64,000 nt of DNA from Terrimesophilobacter sp964651535 (lineage in GTDB: Bacteria > Actinomycetota > Actinomycetes > Actinomycetales > Microbacteriaceae): positions 930,001 to 994,000 of the forward strand of contig CAZYYE010000001.1 in NCBI GenBank assembly GCA_964651535.1, in the 5' to 3' direction. Each line of letters starts with the position of its first letter. Position 1 is the stretch's first letter. A program made the translations under genes and the position numbers. The notes beneath the pieces are model-generated. The model did no database searches, was not told the origin of the DNA, and saw nothing but the letters and a program-made list of their open reading frames with translations. Positions 9,151 to 18,762 of the stretch are shown here, in pieces.

Positions 9151-10479
9151 ATGGAAACCGTGCTCCTCTACCTCCTGGGCATCGTGATCGTCGCCCTGGG
9201 ACTTGCGGTTTCGATCGCCCTGCACGAACTCGGCCACCTCCTACCGGCGAAACTGTTCGGGGTGCGCGTCGGCCAGTACATGATCGGCTTCGGCCCGACG
9301 TTGTGGTCGCGCACGCGCGGCGAAACCGAGTACGGCATCAAGGCGATCCCTCTCGGCGGATACATATCCATGGCCGGAATGTTCCCTCCGGCGAAATCGG
9401 GCGGGCGCGGGCGAACCGCCAGCACCGGATTCTTCCAGGCGATGGTGCAGGATGCCCGCACGTCGAGCGCGGACACCGTGAGGGACGGCGAAGAACATCG
9501 CACGTTCTACGGGCTCGCCGTGTGGAAGCGCATCATCATCATGTGCGGCGGACCGTTCATGAACCTCGTGATCGCCGTGGTGCTTTTCGCCGTCGTGCTC
9601 AGCGGGTTCGGCGTGCAGCAAGTGAGCACGACGATCGGCAGCGTGAGCGAATGCCTGCTTCCCGCGACGAGCACCAGGGCCGAGTGCGCCCCGAGCGACC
9701 CGATCGCCCCCGCCGCCGCGGCGGGCATTCGACCGGGAGATCGACTCGTGAGCATCGACGGCGCGGCGGTGACCGACTGGACCTCGGCGACCGCCGTGAT
9801 CCAGAAGTCGCCCGGAAAGAGCTTGAGCGTCGTCGTCGAGCGCGACGGAAAACTGGTGACGGTCGAGGCTACCCCGGCACTCACCCAGCGCTACGTGCCT
9901 GACGAGGACGGCAATATTGCAACAGACGCGGACGGCAATCCGCTGACGCGGGAAGTGGGCATGCTCGGCATCACGGCCGCGCACGAGTATGTGCCGCAGC
10001 CGCTCACCGCCGTGCTGCCTGCCGTGGGCGGAAACATCGTCGCGGTGGGAAACATCATCCTCCACCTTCCCCAGCGGATGGTCGACGTGTGGAATGCGGC
10101 ATTCGGATCCGAGGCGCGCGACCCGAACGGTCCCATCAGCGTCGTTGGCGTCGGTCGCATCGCCGGCGAGGTCACGAGCATCAACACGATTCCGATTCAG
10201 GATCGCGCCGCCTACCTCATCGGACTCATCGGGTCCGTGAACGTCGCCCTGCTCGTGTTCAACCTCATTCCGCTCATGCCACTCGACGGCGGTCACATCG
10301 CGGGAGCCTTGTGGGAGGGCATTCGGCGCTTCTTCGCGAAACTGTTCAAGCGGCGCGATCCTGGTCCCGTGGACACGGCGAAGTTCATTCCGATCACGAT
10401 GGCGGTCGTCGTGCTGCTGGGCGCAATGAGCCTGCTGCTCATTTACGCGGACATCGTGAAACCCATCAGCGTTCTGTAG
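9151..10479 (+). CDS. rseP: Intramembrane site-2 zinc metalloprotease (M50, RseP/Rip1-like)
   Basis: 442 aa. Cuts transmembrane substrates such as anti-sigma factors within the membrane. HELGH at residues 25-29 in the first membrane helix supplies two zinc His and the catalytic Glu. A PDZ domain follows (about 180-260, AAAGIRPGDRLVSIDGAAV), and NLIPLMPLDGGH (371-382, Asp379) gives the third zinc ligand. Membrane helices also occur around 140-155 and at the C-terminus. It lies upstream of, and convergent with, the thiolase, separated from it by a strong inverted repeat. Confidence 0.92.
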   Translation: METVLLYLLGIVIVALGLAVSIALHELGHLLPAKLFGVRVGQYMIGFGPTLWSRTRGETEYGIKAIPLGGYISMAGMFPPAKSGGRGRTASTGFFQAMVQDARTSSADTVRDGEEHRTFYGLAVWKRIIIMCGGPFMNLVIAVVLFAVVLSGFGVQQVSTTIGSVSECLLPATSTRAECAPSDPIAPAAAAGIRPGDRLVSIDGAAVTDWTSATAVIQKSPGKSLSVVVERDGKLVTVEATPALTQRYVPDEDGNIATDADGNPLTREVGMLGITAAHEYVPQPLTAVLPAVGGNIVAVGNIILHLPQRMVDVWNAAFGSEARDPNGPISVVGVGRIAGEVTSINTIPIQDRAAYLIGLIGSVNVALLVFNLIPLMPLDGGHIAGALWEGIRRFFAKLFKRRDPGPVDTAKFIPITMAVVVLLGAMSLLLIYADIVKPISVL

Positions 10480-10486
10480 CGCGGCC

Positions 10487-10562
10487 GCGTTTGGGCTCGA
10501 CCCTGGGGTCGCCGCCCATGGAGGCCCGCCACACCCGCGACCCCAAGGTCGAGCCCAAACGC
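10487..10562. terminator. Large inverted repeat between convergent rseP and thiolase genes
   Basis: Arms 10487-10511 and 10538-10562 are 25 nt each with a single mismatch (gcgtttgggctcgacc...), enclosing 26 nt. It fills the gap between two convergent genes, so a bidirectional terminator is the simple reading. There is no T-tract. Its build resembles the hairpins at 26647-26710 and 48076-48158. Confidence 0.6.
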
Positions 10563-10575
10563 AAACGGTCAGATG

Positions 10576-11751
10576 CTAACGGCTGAGCAGCAGCGCCTCG
10601 CCCTGCCCGCCGCCGCCGCACAGCGATACCGCTGCTCGGCCGGTACCGCGGCGCTTGAGCTCGTACGCGGCGTGGAGCGCGAGGCGGGCGCCCGAGGCGC
10701 CGATCGGATGACCGAGCGAGATCGCCCCGCCGTGAATGTTCACAATGTCGTGGCTCACGCCGAGCGCGCGCGTCGAGTGCAGAGACACGGCCGCGAATGC
10801 CTCGTTGATCTCGATGAAATCGAGGTCGCTCACTTCCCACTTTTCGCGCTCGAGTGCGGCGCTGATCGCGTGCGCGGGCTGGCCGTGCAGGGAGTTGTCG
10901 GGGCCGGCAACCTGCCCCGGCGCTCCGAGCAGGGCGAGCCATTCGAGGTCATGGGCCTCGGCGTAGTCGCGGCTGCAAAGGATGAGTGCCGCTGCCCCGT
11001 CGCTGATTTGCGAGGAGTTTCCGGCGGTGATGGTGCCTTCCGGGTCGAAGGCCGGTTTGAGGCCGCCGAGCGTTTCCTCGGTGCTTTCCGCGCGCACGCC
11101 CTCATCCGCCGAGATGACCGTGTCGCCCTTTCGGCTCGTGATCGTGACGGGCGTGATCTCCTCGGCGAGAAGTTCTGCCGAGGATCCCGCACGCTGATGG
11201 GATGCGGCCGCGATGCGGTCCTGGTCGCCACGCGAAATTCCCAGCGGCACATTGTGGCGCTCGGTGGACAGTCCCATCGAGTCGTGGTCGAACGCATCGG
11301 AGAGCCCGTCGTGGGCCATGTGGTCGATCGCGGTGACGGGGCCGTACGGCCATCCCTTTCGCGAGCCCATGAGGAGGTGCGGCGCGTTGCTCATGGATTC
11401 CTGCCCGCCGACGGCAACCACTTCCGCTTCCTCCGCGCGGATGAGCCGCGCGCCGTCGATGATGGCCGTGAGCCCGGAGAGACACAGCTTGTTGATCGTC
11501 GTGGCGGGGACGTCGTAGCTGATGCCTGCGGCAATCGAGGTCTGCCTGGCAGGACCTTGTCCTGCGCCGGCCTGGAGCACCTGGCCGAAGAGCACGGCGT
11601 CGATGTCCGCGGCGTCGACCCCCGATCGCTCGATCGCGGCGCGCAGCGCGGTCGCACCGAGCTCTACCGCGGTGAGGGACGAGAGGGTCCCGTTGAGTTT
11701 TCCCTGCGGGGTTCGTGCCCCGGCGAGAATGACGACGTCGCGCTGATTCAT
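10576..11751 (-). CDS. Acetyl-CoA C-acetyltransferase (thiolase)
   Basis: 391 aa from the ATG at 11751, chosen because GGAG stands 7 nt upstream; an ATG at 11763 would add MEHT. Condenses or cleaves acetoacetyl-CoA / 3-ketoacyl-CoA. Active-site Cys90 is in NKLCLSGLTA; the C-terminal GHPIGASGAR and CGGGGQGEA provide the His and second Cys. It is divergent from the liv-led operon and would supply the missing last step both for acetoacetyl-CoA made by the CoA-transferase and for the PaaJ step of phenylacetate breakdown. That role is inferred from context. Confidence 0.92.
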   Translation of the reverse strand: MNQRDVVILAGARTPQGKLNGTLSSLTAVELGATALRAAIERSGVDAADIDAVLFGQVLQAGAGQGPARQTSIAAGISYDVPATTINKLCLSGLTAIIDGARLIRAEEAEVVAVGGQESMSNAPHLLMGSRKGWPYGPVTAIDHMAHDGLSDAFDHDSMGLSTERHNVPLGISRGDQDRIAAASHQRAGSSAELLAEEITPVTITSRKGDTVISADEGVRAESTEETLGGLKPAFDPEGTITAGNSSQISDGAAALILCSRDYAEAHDLEWLALLGAPGQVAGPDNSLHGQPAHAISAALEREKWEVSDLDFIEINEAFAAVSLHSTRALGVSHDIVNIHGGAISLGHPIGASGARLALHAAYELKRRGTGRAAVSLCGGGGQGEALLLSR

Positions 11752-11791
11752 TGTGTGCTCCATGCGGATGTGGTGGAACGGTGAGTCCTGT

Positions 11792-11821
11792 TTGACACTC
11801 TAGCGCGGAACAGGCTACGTT
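11792..11821 (+). promoter_or_regulatory. Promoter of the liv-led catabolic operon
   Basis: TTGACA (11792-11797), an 18-bp spacer and TACGTT (11816-11821) make a near-consensus sigma-A-type promoter reading toward livK. On the other strand TAGAGT (complement of 11797-11802) could be the -10 of the thiolase gene, so the two promoters overlap. No clear operator palindrome for the operon's TetR regulator is visible. Confidence 0.6.
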
Positions 11822-11888
11822 ACTGAGACCTGAATCGTCTGTCATGTTTGGATGATTCCTCACGCCAACACAGCAGGAAAGGCAAAAA

Positions 11889-13079
11889 ATGCGAGTATCG
11901 AAGAAGTACCTCGCTCCGGCCATAGTGGCCATAGCGGGACTGGCGCTTGCCGGATGCGCACCAACGGAAGAGGCCAGCCCCGGAGCCGACAAGGCTGCGG
12001 TCAAGGTCGCGATCATCACCTCCAGCACAGGGCCGCTCGCCGGATACGGCGCAGAGTACCTGCAGGGCTTTAAAGCGGGCCTCGACTACGCCACGGACGG
12101 AACGGGCGAGGTCGATGGGCGCGCGCTCGACATCACCTACGTCGATGACGCGGGCGACTCCGACAAGGCGGTCTCCGCCGCGAAGGAAGCGATCGGAAAC
12201 GGCACGCAGATCATCGCGGGTACCGTCTCCTCCGGGATCGCGCTTGCGGTCGCCGAGCAGGCCGCCCAGAACAAGATTCTCTACATCTCGGGTCCTGCGG
12301 CAGCGGACGCGATCACGGGCGTCAACGAGTACACGTTCCGCTCCGGACGCCAGACGATGCAGGATGTCGCGACGGCCGGTACCTTCGTCGGCGACCTCAA
12401 CGGGAAGAACGTGCTCGTGTTCGCACAGGACACCGCATTCGGACAGGGCAACGTCGCGGGAGTCACGGCAGTGCTCGGAGCCAAGGGAGCCACCGTCACC
12501 GGTGAGCTCGTCCCCGAGGACGCAACGGAGTTCACCCCCTTCGCGCAGAAGATCCGCGACGCAAACCCCGACATGGTGTTCGTGGCGTGGGCAGGCGCAA
12601 CGACCGGCGCGATGTGGCAGGCGCTCTCGCAGCAGGGCATCTTCGACCTGGTTCCCGTCGTGACGGGGCTCGGCGACATCGCGAGTTACGGCGCCTACGG
12701 CGAAGCAAGTGAGGGAATCAGCTTCCTCAACCACTACTTCGGTGGCGCGGCGGGAACGGAGATCGAAAAGACGATGATCTCCTACCTCGACAAGAACGGC
12801 GAAAAGGCCGACCTGTTCACACCGGACGGATTCGTGGCAGCCCAGATGATCGTTCACGCGATCAAGGACGGCGGCGGCGATGACGTTCAGTCGATGATCG
12901 ACTCCCTCGAAGGATGGAGCTTCGACTCCGTGAAGGGCACGATCACGGTTCGCGCAGGCGACCACGCGCTCATTCAGCCGATGTTCCAGGCGAAGCTGAA
13001 GGCATCCGGCGACACGTTCGTTCCGGAGCTCATCAAGGTCGTCGACGCAGACACCGTCGCACCGCCGGCCGCGAAGTAG
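11889..13079 (+). CDS. livK: Branched-chain amino-acid-type ABC substrate-binding lipoprotein
   Basis: 396 aa. Signal MRVSKKYLAPAIVAIAGLALAGC ends in a lipobox (LAGC). The Periplasmic-binding-protein-like fold of the LivK/Leu-Ile-Val family is seen in VKVAIITSSTGPLAGYG and the paired lobes that follow. AGGAAAGG upstream of the ATG is a good ribosome binding site. It begins a co-directional run to 26641. The downstream acyl-CoA chemistry suggests that the ligand is a carboxylic acid rather than an amino acid; such use of Liv systems is known, but the ligand here is unknown. Confidence 0.88.
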   Translation: MRVSKKYLAPAIVAIAGLALAGCAPTEEASPGADKAAVKVAIITSSTGPLAGYGAEYLQGFKAGLDYATDGTGEVDGRALDITYVDDAGDSDKAVSAAKEAIGNGTQIIAGTVSSGIALAVAEQAAQNKILYISGPAAADAITGVNEYTFRSGRQTMQDVATAGTFVGDLNGKNVLVFAQDTAFGQGNVAGVTAVLGAKGATVTGELVPEDATEFTPFAQKIRDANPDMVFVAWAGATTGAMWQALSQQGIFDLVPVVTGLGDIASYGAYGEASEGISFLNHYFGGAAGTEIEKTMISYLDKNGEKADLFTPDGFVAAQMIVHAIKDGGGDDVQSMIDSLEGWSFDSVKGTITVRAGDHALIQPMFQAKLKASGDTFVPELIKVVDADTVAPPAAK

Positions 13080-13091
13080 TATCGGCGAACA

Positions 13092-13853
13092 ATGACTGCC
13101 AACCAGCCCGTGCTCGACGTCGAGCACCTCAGCCTCCAGATCGGCGGCGCGCGCATCCTCGAGGATGTCACGCTGCAGGTCGCCGAGGGTGAGATGCTCG
13201 GCGTGATCGGCCCGAACGGGGCAGGGAAAACCACCCTGTTCAATCTCATTTCAGGCGTGCTCGCTCCCACTGCCGGGACGATCCGCCTGAACGGGCGGGA
13301 CGTCACGAACGAGCAGATCCACCGCCGGGCGCGGGCTGGGATCGGCAGAACGTTTCAAACCTCGAGCCTGTTCAACGGGCTCTCAGCGCACGAGAACGTG
13401 AGGCTCGCCGCCCAGGTGGAACTGGGCGGCAGCCTCTCGATCGTTCGCTTCCCCACCATGCGGGATCGCGCGAGCGCCATCGCGACCGAACGGCTCGAGG
13501 AGGTGGGCCTTGCCCATCACGCCCGCACGGATGCCGGTGTGCTCTCCCACGGGGACAAACGCAAGCTCGAAATCGCGATGCTGCTGGCCACGAACCCCAC
13601 GCTCATCCTCCTCGACGAACCCATGGCGGGCGTCGCCTCCGGAGATGTCCCCGGCCTCATCGAGGTCATCCGCGGCCTGCACAAGGACAGCGGGAGGACC
13701 GTGCTCATGGTCGAACACCACATCGACGTCGTCCTCGGCCTCGTCGACAACGTCGCGGTCATGCACCACGGCCAATTGCTCGCGCACGATACGCCCGAAG
13801 CGGTCATGGCCAATCCGGCAGTGCAAAGCGCCTACCTGGGGGATGCCGCGTGA
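13092..13853 (+). CDS. livG: Liv-type ABC transporter ATPase LivG
   Basis: 253 aa. GPNGAGKTT is the Walker A, the LSHGDKRKLEIAM stretch is the ABC signature and LLDEPMAGV the Walker B. The long Q-loop region and the C-terminal LAHDTPEAVMANPAVQSAYLG are typical of LivG. It powers uptake together with the LivF, LivH and LivM homologues that follow. Twelve bases separate it from livK, and its stop overlaps the livF start (GTGA). Confidence 0.92.
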   Translation: MTANQPVLDVEHLSLQIGGARILEDVTLQVAEGEMLGVIGPNGAGKTTLFNLISGVLAPTAGTIRLNGRDVTNEQIHRRARAGIGRTFQTSSLFNGLSAHENVRLAAQVELGGSLSIVRFPTMRDRASAIATERLEEVGLAHHARTDAGVLSHGDKRKLEIAMLLATNPTLILLDEPMAGVASGDVPGLIEVIRGLHKDSGRTVLMVEHHIDVVLGLVDNVAVMHHGQLLAHDTPEAVMANPAVQSAYLGDAA

Positions 13854-14587
13854 GCGAACTCATTCTGTCCGTTCGCGGACTGAGCGCGAAGATTGCCGGC
13901 CAGCAAGTCGTCGAGGATGTGTCGTTCGACGTGCCGGCGACGGGCGTCACGGCGCTGCTCGGGCGAAACGGAGTCGGCAAGACGAGCACGATCAAGGGAA
14001 TCCTCGGACTCATCGAGAGGAGAGGCGAGGTCACGTTCTATGGCGGCGGTTCGTCCGGCGGCGCCGAGGGCTCCCGCCTGGACAAGCAGCGCACCCACAG
14101 AATCGTCCAGCGCGGCATCGGCTACGTGCCAGAGGATCGGGAGGTCTTCTCCAAGCTGACCGTGTCCGAAAATCTGAGACTCGCGGAGCGCGACTCGTCG
14201 CCCCGGCGCGACTTCGTCGCCGAGTTGTTTCCGGACCTCGTCGCGAGATCGGGACAGCTCGCGGGAACCCTCTCCGGCGGCCAACAGCAAATGCTGTCGC
14301 TCGCCCGCGCACTCATCAACACGAACAAGCTCCTTCTCGTCGACGAACCGACGAAGGGGCTTGCGCCCATCATCGTCGGGGAGGTCGCCGACGCACTCGA
14401 GGAAGCCGCGAAGACCGTGCCCGTGCTTCTCGTGGAGCAGAACCTGCGCGTCGTGAAACGGCTCGCGGCCGGCGTCATCGTGATCGAGGGCGGACGCGTC
14501 GTGCATACGGGAGACGCCAACGAACTCCTCGAGGACGACGACATGACCCGACGGTTCCTCGGCGTCCACACGGAGGCGAACGCGTGA
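13850..14587 (+). CDS. livF: Liv-type ABC transporter ATPase LivF
   Basis: 245 aa with Walker A GRNGVGKTS, signature LSGGQQQML and Walker B LLLVDEPTKGLAP. The spelling and length match LivF, the second ATPase of branched-chain-type importers. GTG start overlaps livG by four bases, and its own stop overlaps livH by four bases. Confidence 0.92.
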   Translation: MSELILSVRGLSAKIAGQQVVEDVSFDVPATGVTALLGRNGVGKTSTIKGILGLIERRGEVTFYGGGSSGGAEGSRLDKQRTHRIVQRGIGYVPEDREVFSKLTVSENLRLAERDSSPRRDFVAELFPDLVARSGQLAGTLSGGQQQMLSLARALINTNKLLLVDEPTKGLAPIIVGEVADALEEAAKTVPVLLVEQNLRVVKRLAAGVIVIEGGRVVHTGDANELLEDDDMTRRFLGVHTEANA

Positions 14588-15459
14588 GCACCGTCATACT
14601 TCTCCTCATCACGGGCCTCGGCCTCGGCGCGCTGTACTTCCTGATCGCCTCAGGCCTCTCGCTCATCTACGGGCTCATGGGCGTCCTGAACTTCGCCCAC
14701 GGATCCTTCCTGACCCTCGGCGCGTACATCGGCTGGGAGGTTGCCCGCCACCTCGGCGCCGACAACTGGGCCGTGTTCATCGCCTCTCTGCTCGTTGGGG
14801 CCGTGGTCGGCGCGATCTTCGCAGCGGCGACCGAGTTCTTCCTCATCCGAAAACTTTACGAACGGCACATCGAACAAGTGCTCGTCACGGTGGGGCTCGC
14901 CCTCGCCTCCGTCGCCCTGTTCGACGGAATCTGGGGAACGGACCCGATCTACGTGACGGGGCCGAGCTGGCTCGACGGGACGACCGAAATTCTCGGCGCG
15001 TCGATCCCCAACAACCGCTTCATCCTAATTCTCGCCGCCGTGCTCGTGCTGCTCGGAATCGTCGCGTTCCTCAAATTCACGCGCTACGGGCTCATCATCC
15101 GCGCGGGCGTGGAGAACCGTTCCATGGTCACGGCGCTCGGAATCGACGTTCGGCGCGCGTTCACCGTCGTGTTCGCGATCCGCGGCGCAGCAGCCGGCAT
15201 CGGCGGAGTGCTCGCGTCGAGCTATTACGGGTACGTGTCGTCCGGAATCGGAGGGTCCCTCCTCATTTTCGCGTTCATCGTCACCGTCATCGGCGGCCTG
15301 GGATCGCTGAGCGGCGCCGCGATCGCCGCAGCGCTCGTCGCCGTGCTTCAGCAGTTCGCGAACTTCTATCTCGGCGGAACGGGCGACTTCGTCGTCGTTC
15401 TGCTCCTCGCGGTCGTTCTGCTCGTGCGGCCCAGCGGACTACTCGGGAGCAAAGCATGA
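14584..15459 (+). CDS. livH: Liv-type ABC transporter permease LivH
   Basis: 291 aa from GTG 14584, which overlaps the livF stop; the frame is open upstream but that part is a shadow of livF. Several membrane helices, beginning VILLLITGLGLGALYFLIA, and the family motif LMGVLNFAHGSFLTLGAY are clear. Forms the membrane channel with LivM. Confidence 0.92.
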   Translation: MSTVILLLITGLGLGALYFLIASGLSLIYGLMGVLNFAHGSFLTLGAYIGWEVARHLGADNWAVFIASLLVGAVVGAIFAAATEFFLIRKLYERHIEQVLVTVGLALASVALFDGIWGTDPIYVTGPSWLDGTTEILGASIPNNRFILILAAVLVLLGIVAFLKFTRYGLIIRAGVENRSMVTALGIDVRRAFTVVFAIRGAAAGIGGVLASSYYGYVSSGIGGSLLIFAFIVTVIGGLGSLSGAAIAAALVAVLQQFANFYLGGTGDFVVVLLLAVVLLVRPSGLLGSKA

Positions 15460-16544
15460 ACGGCGTAAAAGGGTTCCTGTCCCGACCACTCGTGAAGTGG
15501 GCGCTCGCCGGGGTGCTCGTCGCATTCCTCGCGATCCTGCCGATGCTCGCGATCGAGATCCCCGGTGTTTTCCCCGGCCCCACCTACACCCCGGGCACGC
15601 TGCAGTTGCTTGCGTTCAGCATGCTCATTGCCTCGCTCGCGCTCAGCTACCACCTGATATTCGGGGTCGCTGGGCTGCTCTCGTTCGGGCACGCGCTGTA
15701 CTTCGCGGTCGGCGCGTACGGCCTGGGAATCGCGTTGCGGCACTTCGGGCTCGAATTGCTTCCCGCGATCGCCCTGACCTTCATCGCCGGCCTGGTCATC
15801 GCGGCGGCCGTCGGCGCGCTCAGCCTTCGCGTCACGGGCATTTCGTTCGCCATGGTGACGCTCGCGTTCGCCCAGGCCGGTTCGGTGCTCGTGCGCAAGA
15901 ACCCCGGCCAGCTCACGGGCGGCGACGAGGGGCTCGCTCTCGACACGACGCACGTACCCGACATGCTCGTCGGGGTGGTGCAAACGAAGAACCTGTACTG
16001 GATGTGCCTTGCAGTTCTCGTGGTCGTGTTCCTCGTGAGCTCCTGGTTCGAGCAGTCCCGTGCCGGGCACGTCGTGGCGGCCACGAGGGAGAATGAACTG
16101 CGCGTGCGGGTCATCGGCATCCGGCCCTACTTCGTCAAGCTGCTCACGTTCGTGATCGGCGGCGTTCTCGCAACCATCATCGGAATGGCGTACTTGCTGC
16201 TGCAAAGCAGCGCGACCCAGAAACTCGCGTCCGCTGACTTCACGCTCACGCTCCTCGTGATCGTCGTGCTCGGCGGCGTCGGTTATCGCTGGGGCGCCGT
16301 GATCGGCGGAGTCGTGTACACCCTCCTCGACCAGCGGCTCACGGCATTCGCCTCCTCGGATGCCGTGAGCGGACTCCCGGACATCCTGCGCATTCCTCTC
16401 TCGCAGCCGCTGTTCATTCTCGGTACGTTGTTCATTCTGGTGGTTCTCTTCCTTCCCGGCGGCCTTGCCGGCATTCCGGGCAGGATCGCCCGCACGCGAT
16501 CGCGGACGAACGAGCCGCGACCCGTGCTGGAGGACCTCTCATGA
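15456..16544 (+). CDS. livM: Liv-type ABC transporter permease LivM
   Basis: 362 aa, about ten membrane helices. FGVAGLLSFGHALYFAVGAYG and the EAA-like GIRPYFVKLLTFVIGGVLA region near residue 225 are typical of LivM. A polar, Arg-rich tail ends the protein. ATGA overlaps on both sides tie it to livH and to the acyl-CoA ligase. Confidence 0.92.
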   Translation: MNGVKGFLSRPLVKWALAGVLVAFLAILPMLAIEIPGVFPGPTYTPGTLQLLAFSMLIASLALSYHLIFGVAGLLSFGHALYFAVGAYGLGIALRHFGLELLPAIALTFIAGLVIAAAVGALSLRVTGISFAMVTLAFAQAGSVLVRKNPGQLTGGDEGLALDTTHVPDMLVGVVQTKNLYWMCLAVLVVVFLVSSWFEQSRAGHVVAATRENELRVRVIGIRPYFVKLLTFVIGGVLATIIGMAYLLLQSSATQKLASADFTLTLLVIVVLGGVGYRWGAVIGGVVYTLLDQRLTAFASSDAVSGLPDILRIPLSQPLFILGTLFILVVLFLPGGLAGIPGRIARTRSRTNEPRPVLEDLS

Positions 16545-18094
16545 CCGACGGACTGCACACGCTCGGTCGGTGGACGCGCGACCGGGCGATCGCGACCCCG
16601 AATCGGGTTGCCGTGGACGATCGCGGCGTCGTGCTGACGTATCGCGAACTTGACGCCCGGGCGAGCGCGCTGGCGGAAGCGTTCCTCGACACCGGCTACG
16701 GAGTCGGGGATCGCATTGCGACGATCACGGGGAACAGCGCGGACCAGGTCGTCGTGTTTTTCGCGTGCGCGAAAGCCGGACTCGTGCTTGTGCCGCTGTC
16801 CTGGCGGCTGTCGCCTCGCGAACTCGCCCTGCAATTGGAGAAAGCCGACCCTGCGCTGCTTCTCGTCGAAGACGAATTCACGACGCTCGCGACCGCGGCC
16901 CGAAAGCGGCTCATCAACCCGCTCGCCGCTCAGGGACTGGGGGCCGGGCAGATCGAGGCGAGCGTTCCGCCCCCGACGCGGGTCATTCTCGGCGACGCGC
17001 CGGAGCGAAGGGCCGTGCGCGACGACGACGCGCTGCTCATCATTTTCACGTCCGGCACGCAAGGCTCCGCGCGCGGGGCGATCCTGACGCACGGCAATTG
17101 CTTCTGGACGAATCTCGCGCTCTCCCGCACGGCGGAGATCACGAGTTCGGACGCCGTCCTCGCGTTCATGCCGCAATACCACGTCGGGGGCTGGAACATC
17201 CAGCCGCTTCTGGCCTGGTGGGTGGGCGCCACCGTCGTGCTCGAGCGCACGTTCGACCCGGGCCGCGTGCTCCAACTCATCCAGGAACGGCGCATCACGA
17301 CGACCATGGGCGTGCCGGCCAACTACCTGTTCCTCTCCGAGCACCCGTCGTTCGCGGACGCCGACCTGTCGAGCCTGAAGCACGCGATCGTCGGGGGAGC
17401 ACCCATGCCGGAGCCGCTCCTGCGCACGTGGCACTCGCGCGGCGTGGCGCTCACGCAGGGCTACGGCCTCACGGAAGCGAGTCCGAACGTGCTGTGCCTG
17501 CCCGACGAGGATGCGCGCACGAAAGTGGGACTTGCGGGAAAACCGTATCCGCACGTCGAAGTGGCCGTCGCCGATCCCGTCACGGGAGAAGAGCTCGAGG
17601 GGGACGCGACTGGCGAGTTGCTCGTGCGCGGCCCGAGCGTATTCGCCGGGTACTTCCGGGAGCCGGAACTGACCGCCGCCACGCTTCGGGACGGTTGGCT
17701 GCACACCGGCGACCTCGTGCACAGGGACAGCGAAGGTTATTTCCGCGTCGTCGACCGCATTTCCGACATCTACATTTCGGGCGGAGAGAGCATCGCCCCC
17801 ACTGAGGTCTCCAGTGTGATCGCATCGCATCCCGCCGTCCTGGACGTCGCCGTCGTCGGCGTTCCCGATGCCCGGTGGGGCGAAGTGGGAATTGCGTTCG
17901 TCGTGGTGCGGCAGGGCATGGTCACGGATGAAGACGAGCTGCTCGTCCACTGTGCAGACCAGCTCGCCACGTTCAAGCTCCCCAAGCGAATTCTTCTCGT
18001 GCGCAGCATCCCGCGTTCGTCGGGAGACAAAGTGCTTCGCAGAGTTCTCGCAGAGCAGTACGCCGCGATGATCTCGGACGAGGTGACGACATGA
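16541..18094 (+). CDS. AMP-forming acyl-CoA synthetase (fatty/aryl acid:CoA ligase)
   Basis: 517 aa ANL-superfamily ligase that activates a carboxylic acid to its CoA thioester with ATP. The AMP-binding P-loop is IIFTSGTQGSARGA (slightly divergent from the usual TSGTTG-P-KG). Also present are the GYGLTEASPN motif, GWLHTGDLVHRDSEGYF with the ribose-binding Asp, and IKSGGE-like DIYISGGESIAP. The conserved C-terminal Lys is in PRSSGDKVLRR. It is not PaaK, which is shorter and of another subfamily. Being directly downstream of the importer, it probably acts on the imported acid. Confidence 0.88.
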   Translation: MTDGLHTLGRWTRDRAIATPNRVAVDDRGVVLTYRELDARASALAEAFLDTGYGVGDRIATITGNSADQVVVFFACAKAGLVLVPLSWRLSPRELALQLEKADPALLLVEDEFTTLATAARKRLINPLAAQGLGAGQIEASVPPPTRVILGDAPERRAVRDDDALLIIFTSGTQGSARGAILTHGNCFWTNLALSRTAEITSSDAVLAFMPQYHVGGWNIQPLLAWWVGATVVLERTFDPGRVLQLIQERRITTTMGVPANYLFLSEHPSFADADLSSLKHAIVGGAPMPEPLLRTWHSRGVALTQGYGLTEASPNVLCLPDEDARTKVGLAGKPYPHVEVAVADPVTGEELEGDATGELLVRGPSVFAGYFREPELTAATLRDGWLHTGDLVHRDSEGYFRVVDRISDIYISGGESIAPTEVSSVIASHPAVLDVAVVGVPDARWGEVGIAFVVVRQGMVTDEDELLVHCADQLATFKLPKRILLVRSIPRSSGDKVLRRVLAEQYAAMISDEVTT

Positions 18095-18762
18095 GCGACG
18101 CCCCCCGCACCGAGCGCGGAACGCGCACGCGCGCCCGACTCCTGGAGGCAGCGGAAAAGGTATTCGCCGAGAGCGGGTACAGCGAAGCATCCATCGTGCG
18201 CATCACGGAGGCGGCGGGCGTCGCGCAGGGCACGTTCTACTTGTACTTCACGGGCAAGCTCGAGATCTTCGAGGAGCTCGTCGAGGATCTCAACCGCAGA
18301 GTCCGCCACGCCATGACGGAAGCGGCGGCAACCGCAACGACGCGGATCGAATCCGAGCGCGCCGGCTTCCGCGGCTTCTTCGAATTCACGGCAGCTCATC
18401 CCGCGCTGTACCGGATCGTGCGGGAGGCCGAGTTCGTGTCGCCGAGCGCGCTGAGGCTGCACTACTCGCGCATCGTGGAGGGCTACATCCAGGGGCTCAC
18501 GACCGCGCAGCAACACGGCGAGGTCGGCGAATTCGATCCCGAGATCATCGCGTGGATTCTCATGGGAATCGGCGAAATGGTGGGAATGCGGTGGGTGCTG
18601 TGGGGCAACGGCGACATCGCGGGGGACGCGAGCGACCCCACCGCGAGCGGCACGTCGGAAGTGCCGTCTGAGGTCTTCGAGCACATGATGACGTTCATCC
18701 AGCGCGGACTCGGCGTCCCCGCGGATTCGGACAACTCCAGACAGGGAAAGGATCGGGCATGA
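18091..18762 (+). CDS. TetR/AcrR family transcriptional regulator of the operon
   Basis: 223 aa. The N-terminal HTH is the usual TetR type (RLLEAAEKVFAESGY ... VAQGTFYLYFTGK); the variable C-terminal ligand domain ends in a polar tail. It sits inside the operon with 4-bp overlaps at both ends, so it is co-transcribed with what it most likely controls. A CoA thioester from the pathway is the probable effector, by analogy with PaaR/FadR-like TetR proteins. Confidence 0.88.
   Translation: MSDAPRTERGTRTRARLLEAAEKVFAESGYSEASIVRITEAAGVAQGTFYLYFTGKLEIFEELVEDLNRRVRHAMTEAAATATTRIESERAGFRGFFEFTAAHPALYRIVREAEFVSPSALRLHYSRIVEGYIQGLTTAQQHGEVGEFDPEIIAWILMGIGEMVGMRWVLWGNGDIAGDASDPTASGTSEVPSEVFEHMMTFIQRGLGVPADSDNSRQGKDRA

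Noticed and set aside
9241..10296. 351-aa antisense frame inside the site-2 protease
   Set aside because: Shadow of rseP; no start context and a biased composition.
16541..18094. Calling the ligase PaaK
   Set aside because: At 517 aa and with general acyl-CoA synthetase motifs it does not look like the shorter PaaK subfamily.
16283..18190. 635-aa open frame antisense to the acyl-CoA ligase
   Set aside because: Shadow frame of a high-GC gene: Arg/His-rich, low complexity, no family features, while the plus strand holds an intact ligase with all motifs.
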